A stretch of 40,854 nucleotides of DNA, from the IMG/VR virus record IMGVR_UViG_3300007559_000008, positions 1-40,854 of that record; one strand, given 5' to 3'. Shown piece by piece: positions 31,356 to 39,200 of the stretch. The stretch is from a virus. The translations under genes and the position numbers were made by a program. A model generated the notes under the pieces. The model saw nothing but the letters and a program-made list of their open reading frames with translations. It did not search any database and was not told the DNA's origin. The first letter of the stretch is position 1. Each line of letters opens with the position of its first letter.

Positions 31356-33782
31356 ATGTCATTAAAGATTAAAAAAAGAAGTGGGGAGGAGGTATCCTTC
31401 AACCCGCAGAAAATTTATAACAGAGTAAAAAGAGCGGCGAAAGGTTTGAGTGTGAACTCAGACGAGATTTTTATTAAGGTAATCACTTCAGTACCAACTG
31501 AGGGTTTAATTACCACAAAAGAACTTGATAAATTAGTGTATGAGATTGCCGCATCATATACAGGTAGTCATCACGATTACTCACGTTTAGCGTCTTCAGT
31601 TGCAATTTCTTCATACCATAAAGAAACCAATGAGAGTTTCTCTGAGACTATGAATTTGTTACACGGACACGGTATTATCAATGAGATTCTAATTGATACA
31701 ATCAATAAATACGGTGGTGAGAATATTGATAAAGTTATTAATCATGAGAATGATTATAACTTCGATTACTTCGCTTGGCGTTCATTACAAGAGATGTATC
31801 TTTTGAAAACACCGAGTGGGGTTGCGGTTGAAAGACCACAACATATGTACATGAGAGTTGCTCTTTGGGTTACTAAAACATTTGATGAGGCGGTTGCTTA
31901 TTACCAATCATTATCACAACAGTTAATCTCACCGGCAACGCCTATTATGATTAACGCTGGTACAAAGGTACCTCAGTTGGCATCATGTGTGTTACACTAC
32001 AATAACTCAGACTCTCGTGACGGACTTTTAGGTACCATGAGAGACATCTCAACATTCTCATCTGATGCCGCAGGTATTGGGTTAGCAATGTCTAACATTC
32101 GTAGTAAAGAAAGTCGTATTAGTACTTCAGGTGGTTACGCGGGTGGATTATTAAAGTACCTTAAAATTGTAAACGAATCATTAAGATTCTTTAATCAACA
32201 AGGTCGTCGTCCTGGTAGTGCCGCAATCTATTTGGAGCCATGGCACAAAGACATTTTTGACTTGTTGGATATTAAAAAGAACACAGGTGCTGAAGAACTT
32301 AGAGCTCGTGACCTATTCACCGCATTATGGTTACCTGACAACTTCATGAGAGCTGTCGAAACTAACGATGACTGGTACTTATTCTGTCCTAACGATATCA
32401 TCAAAGCGGGTATTAAACCACTTCAGGAATGTTACGGTCAAGAATATGAAAATAACTATAACAGAGCGGTACAGTTAGGTTTAGGTAAAAAAACCAAAGC
32501 ACAAGAGATTTGGAATAAGATTATTGAGTCCCAAGTTGAAACTGGTGTTCCTTATCTATTGGCTAAGGATAGTGTTAACTCTAAGAGTAACCACCAAAAC
32601 ATTGGTGTTGTAAAACAATCTAACCTTTGTGCAGAAATCGTTCAGTATACCGATGAGGAAACAACCGCTATTTGTACTTTATCTTCTATGGTTCTTAAGA
32701 ACTTTATTAAAGATGGTAAGTTTGACTTTAAATTACTTCACGATGAGACAAGAAAAGTTGTTAGAGCATTGAACAAAGTTGTTGATGTTAATAACTACTC
32801 AACTGAGAAAGGTCGTAAGGGTGGTATGGAACAAAGAGCAATTGCCATTGGAACACAAGGACTTGCTGACGTATTCTATTTAATGGATTACATATTCACA
32901 TCACCTGAAGCTCGTCAATTGAACAAAGATATTTTTGAAACTATCTATTTCGCGGCGGTAAGTGAAAGTAACGAATTATGTAAGACTGAAGAATACCAAC
33001 CATATAAGTTCTTTAAAGGTTCACCATTATCTAAAGGGGAATTCCAATTTGATATGTGGGGTCTTAAAGAAGATGAACTTTCAGGTTTTTGGGATTGGAA
33101 ATCTTTGAAAGAAGATGTCGCTAAATGGGGTGTTTGTAATTCATTATTCACCGCTCAGATGCCTGTCGCATCTTCCGCTAAGATTACAGGTTCTTACGAA
33201 ATGACTGAACCTGCTCACTCAGCTATCTTTAACCGAAGAGTAGTTGGGGGTGAGATTATGATTGTGAATAAGTATCTCATCCATGATTTCGAGAAGATTG
33301 GGATTTGGTGTGAAGATTTAAAAAACGAAATTATCATGAACGATGGTTCGGTTCAAAACATCAACTTCAACAATTACCTTGACCCTGAAGAGAAGACTTA
33401 CAACAAGAAAGTTAAAAGAATTGAACATTTAATTCCAAAATACAAAACTATTTGGGAGATTTCACAAAGAGAATTAATTGATATGGCGGCTGACAGAGCA
33501 CCATTCATTGACCAAACACAATCAATGAATATTTACATGTCAAACCCAACACTATCAAAAATTTCTTCATCACATTTCCACTCATGGAAAAGAGGTTTGA
33601 AAACTTTGTGTTATTATGTTAGAACTAAAGCGATTTCAACGGGAGCGAAACATTTAGCGGTCGATATATCTAAAGTTGGAAGAAACAATTCGGTTAAAAC
33701 GGAATCACCAACAGTAACATATACACAAGAAACTCAGAAACCTACTGACTCTCAATTTGAATGTTTTGGTTGTTCATCTTAA
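31356..33782 (+). CDS. nrdA: Ribonucleotide reductase large subunit (class I, eukaryote-like)
   Basis: An 808-aa protein. The first about 95 residues are an ATP-cone (KIKKRSGEEVSFNPQKIYNR), the allosteric activity site. Catalytic residues are in place: C211 and C440 form the active-site disulfide, and N423, C425 and E427 lie in NLCAE. The C terminus CFGCSS (C803, C806) is the redox-shuttle pair. Blocks such as ERPQHMYMRVALWV, RARDLFTALWLPDNFM and HSWKRGLKTLCYYVRT follow animal R1 more closely than E. coli NrdA. It lies 18 bases after nrdB (order B-A, the reverse of E. coli) and closes the replication operon before a strong terminator. No NrdC or NrdG gene is seen here. Confidence 0.95.
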   Translation: MSLKIKKRSGEEVSFNPQKIYNRVKRAAKGLSVNSDEIFIKVITSVPTEGLITTKELDKLVYEIAASYTGSHHDYSRLASSVAISSYHKETNESFSETMNLLHGHGIINEILIDTINKYGGENIDKVINHENDYNFDYFAWRSLQEMYLLKTPSGVAVERPQHMYMRVALWVTKTFDEAVAYYQSLSQQLISPATPIMINAGTKVPQLASCVLHYNNSDSRDGLLGTMRDISTFSSDAAGIGLAMSNIRSKESRISTSGGYAGGLLKYLKIVNESLRFFNQQGRRPGSAAIYLEPWHKDIFDLLDIKKNTGAEELRARDLFTALWLPDNFMRAVETNDDWYLFCPNDIIKAGIKPLQECYGQEYENNYNRAVQLGLGKKTKAQEIWNKIIESQVETGVPYLLAKDSVNSKSNHQNIGVVKQSNLCAEIVQYTDEETTAICTLSSMVLKNFIKDGKFDFKLLHDETRKVVRALNKVVDVNNYSTEKGRKGGMEQRAIAIGTQGLADVFYLMDYIFTSPEARQLNKDIFETIYFAAVSESNELCKTEEYQPYKFFKGSPLSKGEFQFDMWGLKEDELSGFWDWKSLKEDVAKWGVCNSLFTAQMPVASSAKITGSYEMTEPAHSAIFNRRVVGGEIMIVNKYLIHDFEKIGIWCEDLKNEIIMNDGSVQNINFNNYLDPEEKTYNKKVKRIEHLIPKYKTIWEISQRELIDMAADRAPFIDQTQSMNIYMSNPTLSKISSSHFHSWKRGLKTLCYYVRTKAISTGAKHLAVDISKVGRNNSVKTESPTVTYTQETQKPTDSQFECFGCSS

Positions 33783-33816
33783 TCGCGACATAAATCACGA
33801 CATTAATCCCGACACT
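33781..33816 (+). repeat. Three tandem 12-bp repeats at the nrdA stop
   Basis: AATCGCGACATA, AATCACGACATT and AATCCCGACACT follow each other without a gap, differing mainly at the fifth base and the end. The first begins inside the nrdA stop codon. The third is the left arm of the terminator hairpin, and the others could pair with the right arm with one mismatch in the core. Confidence 0.75.
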
Positions 33817-33832
33817 ATGTCGGGATTTTTTA
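33805..33832 (+). terminator. Terminator of the replication/nrd operon
   Basis: AATCCCGACA, loop CTA and TGTCGGGATT form a perfect 10-bp stem followed by a T-run and TATTTTAT. It separates nrdA from the baseplate wedge genes. Confidence 0.93.
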
Positions 33833-33841
33833 TTTTATAAC

Positions 33842-33848
33842 TATTTAT
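33842..33848 (+). promoter_or_regulatory. TATTTAT element (distal) before the gp25-like gene
   Basis: AACTATTTATCGAAAATA, 30 bases before the ATG at 33879. It shares AACTATTTATC with the site at 36231. Confidence 0.45.
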
Positions 33849-33867
33849 CGAAAATATCTAGACACTA

Positions 33868-33874
33868 TATTTAT
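33868..33874 (+). promoter_or_regulatory. TATTTAT element (proximal) before the gp25-like gene
   Basis: ACTATATTTATTGTTATGG, 4 bases before the ATG at 33879. Like the copy at 1284, it would give an almost leaderless transcript if used as a -10 box; it may simply be A/T-rich leader. Confidence 0.3.
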
Positions 33875-33878
33875 TGTT

Positions 33879-34337
33879 ATGGCAGATGGTTACACATATG
33901 GTATTAATTTTCCCTTCCGAGATTCTTTTGATGGAAAGTATTTAGATTTATCTGATTACACTGATGAAGAGATTAGGACTGATTTAGTTCACCTGATTCT
34001 TACAAGAAAAGGAAGTAGATATTTTTTACCTGATTTTGGGACTCGTTTATATGAATATATTTTCGAACCATTAGATGGACCAACATTTGCTGATATTTCA
34101 GCTGAAATTAGACAAGCCGTTGAGGATTATATGCCCAACTTAAAAATTACAAATATTAGTGTAACACCTGGTTCTGAGGGAGAAGAAAATAAGGGTACTT
34201 ATGTAAACGAAAATGACCAAAGAGAATTTAAGGTTACTAATATAAGTCAATTAGAACACACAGCAAAAATTAAAATTGATTATACAATAACTGATAGTGC
34301 TTTTAGTACGTCAGATTTTATAATCATCAATATTTAA
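33879..34337 (+). CDS. gp25: Baseplate wedge protein, gp25-like
   Basis: A 152-aa protein of the gpW/gp25 family (T4 gp25 132 aa). The core signature is clear: DLVHLILTRKGSRYFLPDFG, TRLYEYIFEPLD, then ISAEIRQAVEDYMPNLKITN with a closing beta section. In contractile tails this protein forms the first contact between the wedge ring and the sheath and tube, and is conserved even in type VI secretion (TssE). The EPR-like motif of the family appears here as IFEPLDG. It starts the second late block, 6 bases ahead of the gp6-like gene. Confidence 0.93.
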   Translation: MADGYTYGINFPFRDSFDGKYLDLSDYTDEEIRTDLVHLILTRKGSRYFLPDFGTRLYEYIFEPLDGPTFADISAEIRQAVEDYMPNLKITNISVTPGSEGEENKGTYVNENDQREFKVTNISQLEHTAKIKIDYTITDSAFSTSDFIIINI

Positions 34338-34343
34338 TAATAT

Positions 34344-36182
34344 ATGCCAAATAAGAAAATATCATATACAACTAGAGATTTCCAATCAATCAGGACTGAG
34401 TTGATTAATTTCACACGAACTTATTATCCTGAGACGGTTGACAACTTTAATGATGCGTCAGTATTCTCTGTGTTAATGGATTTGAATGCGGCGGTTACCG
34501 ATAACCTACATTATAATATTGATAGAAGTATTCAAGAAACGGTTCTCCAATATGCACAACAAAGGTCGTCAATATTTAACATTGCAAGAACCTACGGATT
34601 AAAAGTTCCTGGTATGAGACCATCGGTTGCGTTAGTCGATTTCTCAATCACAGTACCGGCTTTTGGTGATAAAGAAGATATTAGATATTGTGGTATTTTA
34701 AGAAGAGGTTCACAAATTAGTGGTGGTGGTCAAACATTTGAAACGGTTTATGATATTGATTTTGCGTCACCAATCAGTGGTGAGGGATACCCAAATAGAC
34801 TTAAGATTCCTAATTTTGATTCAAATAATAAGTTAATTAACTATACAATTGTAAAAAGAGAAACGGTAGTAAACGGGGTGACAAAAGTATTCAAAAGAGT
34901 AATTACACCTGTAGACGTTAGACCGTTTGTTGAGATATTCTTACCTGAAAAAAATGTTCTTGGGGTTACTAGTGTTTTATTGAAAGACGGAACACAATAT
35001 GCTAACGTACCGAGTACACAAGAGTTTTTAGGTTTAAATAATAGATGGTACGAAGTAAGTGCCTTAGCCGAAGATAGAGTCTTTATTGAAGACCCTACAA
35101 AGGTTTCTGACAGACCTGGTATTAAGGTTGGTCGTTACATTCAGGTTAATGATAAATTTATTACTGAATACACACCTGAGGGTTATATGAAAATGACTTT
35201 TGGTGGTGGTAGTCAATCGGCTGATGAACAATTAAGAGAATTTGCTAGAAATGGATATGTTTTAAACTTAAACAAATACTCAAATAACTTTGCTTTAGGT
35301 AGTGTTTTAAAGGCCAATACAACATTATTCGTCCAATACCGTGTTGGTGGAGGTACCGTAAGTAATTTGGGTGTAAATACAATTACTCAAATCGGAACAG
35401 TATCGTTTTTTGTTAACGGTCCATCAGAAAACGTAAACACAAGTGTCGTTAATTCATTACGTTGTACTAATGTAACCGCAGCTATCGGTGGGGCTAATTT
35501 CCCAACAACTGAAGAAGTTAGAAACTTAGTAGCGTTTAACTTCTCAGCACAAAACAGAGCGGTCACGATTAATGATTACAACTCATTAATCAGAACGATG
35601 CCATCACAATTCGGAGCACCTGCTAAAGTCGCGATTACCGAAGAGAATAATAAGATTAAGATTCAAATGTTATCTTATGACGAGAACGGTTCACTAACCG
35701 AGATTGTGTCAAACACACTTAAAAATAACGTGGCGAATTACCTATCAAATTACCGAATGATTAATGATTATGTTTCATTAGAAACTGCAAATGTTATTGA
35801 TTTGGGTATTAATATTGATGTTGTGTTAGATAATAGTCAAAATCAGGGTGCGGTTATATCACAATTGATTAATATAGTAACCGAGTTTTTTAGCCCATTG
35901 AATAGAGAAATGGGTGAGAACATTTTTGTCTCAGAACTAAGACGATTAATCCAAAGTGAAAACGGTGTTATTGCGGTATCTGATATGCAATTCTTCAACT
36001 TAGTTGGTGGTCAATATTCTTCATCACAAACATCACAGAAATATTTAGACCCCGTAACACGTCAAATTGAATTAATTGACGATACAATATTTGCACAACC
36101 AAACCAAATTTACCAAGTAAGATTCCCAAACAAAGATATTAATATCCGTGTTAAGAATCTTAAAACGGTTAATTTCTCTTGA
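34344..36182 (+). CDS. gp6: Baseplate wedge protein, gp6-like
   Basis: A 612-aa protein (T4 gp6 660). The start ISYTTRDFQSIRTELINFTR and the following DNFNDASVFSVLMDLNAAVT and DNLHYNIDRSIQETVL are the conserved N-terminal region of the gp6/gpJ wedge family. The middle holds the beta-rich arm (FGGGSQSADEQ, VQYRVGGGTVSN), and the region ITINDYNSLIRTMPSQFGAP is another family hallmark. In T4, gp6 forms the continuous ring of wedge dimers that opens during contraction. It follows gp25 as expected and ends in TGA, the only TGA among genes complete in this window. Confidence 0.93.
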   Translation: MPNKKISYTTRDFQSIRTELINFTRTYYPETVDNFNDASVFSVLMDLNAAVTDNLHYNIDRSIQETVLQYAQQRSSIFNIARTYGLKVPGMRPSVALVDFSITVPAFGDKEDIRYCGILRRGSQISGGGQTFETVYDIDFASPISGEGYPNRLKIPNFDSNNKLINYTIVKRETVVNGVTKVFKRVITPVDVRPFVEIFLPEKNVLGVTSVLLKDGTQYANVPSTQEFLGLNNRWYEVSALAEDRVFIEDPTKVSDRPGIKVGRYIQVNDKFITEYTPEGYMKMTFGGGSQSADEQLREFARNGYVLNLNKYSNNFALGSVLKANTTLFVQYRVGGGTVSNLGVNTITQIGTVSFFVNGPSENVNTSVVNSLRCTNVTAAIGGANFPTTEEVRNLVAFNFSAQNRAVTINDYNSLIRTMPSQFGAPAKVAITEENNKIKIQMLSYDENGSLTEIVSNTLKNNVANYLSNYRMINDYVSLETANVIDLGINIDVVLDNSQNQGAVISQLINIVTEFFSPLNREMGENIFVSELRRLIQSENGVIAVSDMQFFNLVGGQYSSSQTSQKYLDPVTRQIELIDDTIFAQPNQIYQVRFPNKDINIRVKNLKTVNFS

Positions 36183-36233
36183 TGATTTATTTTAGAAATT
36201 AATGGATTATCTTTTTGAAAATAGTATATAAAC

Positions 36234-36240
36234 TATTTAT
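36234..36240 (+). promoter_or_regulatory. TATTTAT element before the giant tail gene
   Basis: AACTATTTATCAAAAAAG lies 14 bases before the ATG at 36255 in a 72-base gap after the gp6-like gene. Confidence 0.45.
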
Positions 36241-36254
36241 CAAAAAAGATTAAT

Positions 36255-39200
36255 ATGTCAAATTCATACAGAATAAGAACAAAACCCGGTGTTGACAGCT
36301 CAGTTAGAGTACTAATTGACCAAGAGTTTGAGTATCTTGAAATTTTATCACTTAAAATATTACAAAATCAAATCTATACTCGTCAGTGTTCTGACTATGG
36401 TGTTATTGTAGGTCGTGTTAGTGTAAACAACGGTTTCGGTATACCAAATGCCAAGGTTTCCGTTTTTATTCCGTTAGAGGATGTTGATGAAAATGACCCT
36501 GTAATTTCAGACCTTTACCCCTACAAAACATTAACTGATTTAAATGAAGATGGGTATCGTTATAATCTATTACCATACAAACAACAACACGGAGGTCATA
36601 CTGCAACAGGAACTTTCTTTACTCGTGAAGACGTTTTAACAAACCCAACATTAATTGAGGTTTATGACAAATACTATAAGTACAATGCCGTAACCAACGA
36701 GAGTGGTGACTATATGATTTTTGGTGTTCCTACTGGTTCCCAAACAATTGTGGTTGATGTTGACTTATCTGATATTGGTGAGTTTTCATTGTCACCACAA
36801 GATTTAATTAGAATGGGTGCTGCAACAGAAAACCAAGTCGCAGGAACCAAATTTAAAGCCTCAACTAATTTAAGAGAATTACCTCAAATCCTAACTTTTA
36901 CTCGAATCATTGAAGTTGAACCTTTATGGGGTCAGCCTGATATTTGTAATTTAGGGATAACAAGAACTGACTTTGATGTTAGTGATGAAACTAATATCAA
37001 CATTACACCAACAGCAATATTCATGGGGTCGTTGGTATCAAGTAACGACGACACCTATATTAAGAAGAACTGTAAGTCAAAACCAAGTGCAGGTGATTTA
37101 TGTAATTTAGTTACAGGTCCTGGCGAAATACTAGCAATTAGACAAACAATCCAACAGGATATTGACGGTAGACCAATATTGGAGAGTTTTGACTTAGACC
37201 AAGGTGGTCAAGTTATTGACGACAATGGTACTTGGATGACCGACGTTCCAATGAATATGGACTATGTTACGACTAATGAGTTTGGTGAAAAAATAATATC
37301 TTCAGACCCTAAAATTGGTATACCAACAAAATCTAAATATCGTTTTAAAGTTAAGTGGAACCAATCACCATCATTAGGTGCTGACCCAATTAAAAGAGGT
37401 TATTATTTAGTACCAAATATTAAAGAATATGGTTGGGAAGTTGATGTTGACCCATTAAATGACGGTTCGGCTAGTACAACTAACAAAGAAGCTGCTCAAA
37501 AATCTTATGCGTTTAGTTTAGATTGGAGTGACTACGGTGATACAGGAACAACGGTTGGACAACAGATGATTCAAGAAGCAATTAATTGTGATGATAGGTT
37601 TTTTGAAATGTCATATAATAAAGTTTACACTGTTTCACAATTAATTTCACAATATAGAAAGGGTTACGGTAATTCTAGAATCATATCCGTTAAAGATATT
37701 TTAAATTCTGAATGTCAAAGTGATAATAATAAATTTCCAACCAATGATGCTGTAAGACAATTTGATATCATCTTCTTATTGTTTCAAATATTTTCATTCT
37801 TAATGCTACCCGTGATTTATTCTTTGGTAATATTATCACATGTTTTAGCGTTTTTGTTAATATTAATTTCACCAATATTAGCTATTTTAGCAATAATTGT
37901 ATTCCCGTTTGTTTTATTAGTTTGTGGTATTAATAACGTGTTGGCGGCCTTATTCCCAAATAAATTTGACCATAAAGACTGCCCTAATTTAAAAGATTTA
38001 GGTGATACAATTAAAAAGATTTTTAACCTATATAAATTATTTACTACTATTCAGGTTCCTAATTTAGCGTACCCTGATTGTGAAATGTGTGACTGTGAGG
38101 TTGGTGTACCTACTTCATCTGAAGATGAGACTATAGGTGCCACAGGATTAGAATCAACTTATGCTGAGGCGGTAAATAACGGTGCTAACGCTGTTTTAAC
38201 ACCATTAGAAGCGGCTGATAGTTATGTTGAGAACGACCCGTTATATATCACTGACGGTAATAGTTATGAGAAATTATTTGCGGGAGCTCTTATGGGTGTT
38301 CCAGGGTCAACAAATTACCCTCTAAAAGCTCAAACAAGGGCACCACAAGTTCAATTATTAACTACAGGAACTACGTTGACTTCTATATTCACATCAAGTT
38401 TACCAATTTACGAAAGAATCAACTTATTTAATACCAAAGCAAAATATTTTGATAGTTCACCAACAAATCCTGGTGGTGGTGTAAACAGAATTAAGGTTTC
38501 ATTTAACACGGCTAATAATGTTTATCACTATGATAATGTTATTATGTTAATGGTTAAACCTGATAATAGTAGTGTTTATCAGTCAGGTAATATCGTAACA
38601 TTCCAACAACCATCGTTAAGTAGTGACTCAAACATAACAGGATATACAACTATAAATCAATTTGGTACTACGAGTATTACTGGTACAACTATTAACAACT
38701 CTGGTGGTACTATAACGGTTCAGTATGCTGATTATAGCAACCCGAACAATCTATTGACCCAAACATATACAAGTCAACAAAACCCGAATGATTCTGTTTA
38801 CGCAAGATTCCCTATGGACATCGAGTATTTTCAAGTAGTTACGGGTATGACTTATTCTGAATTTAATTCACAATGTAGTGTAACCCCAAATACCAACTCA
38901 TTAAATGAAAGATTCTTAAAGAATACAATGAATGTTTATAAGTTTACAAGAACTGAAACGAATAATAGTTGTGGTTCAGGTATTTTAAATTCATTAAATT
39001 ACAATCAGCAAAATCAATTGGTGTCACCACTAACCGCATTGACTAACTACGAAAATCAAAAAATCGTTTTCTTAGTTAGAGGTGTTGACCCTAATACCAC
39101 AAGACAAACATGTTCATACGATTTAAGTTTATTGTTTGGTTACAATGCGTTTGATGAACCTGGTTACACAGTTACAGGTCAATATAAATTAAATCATCCT

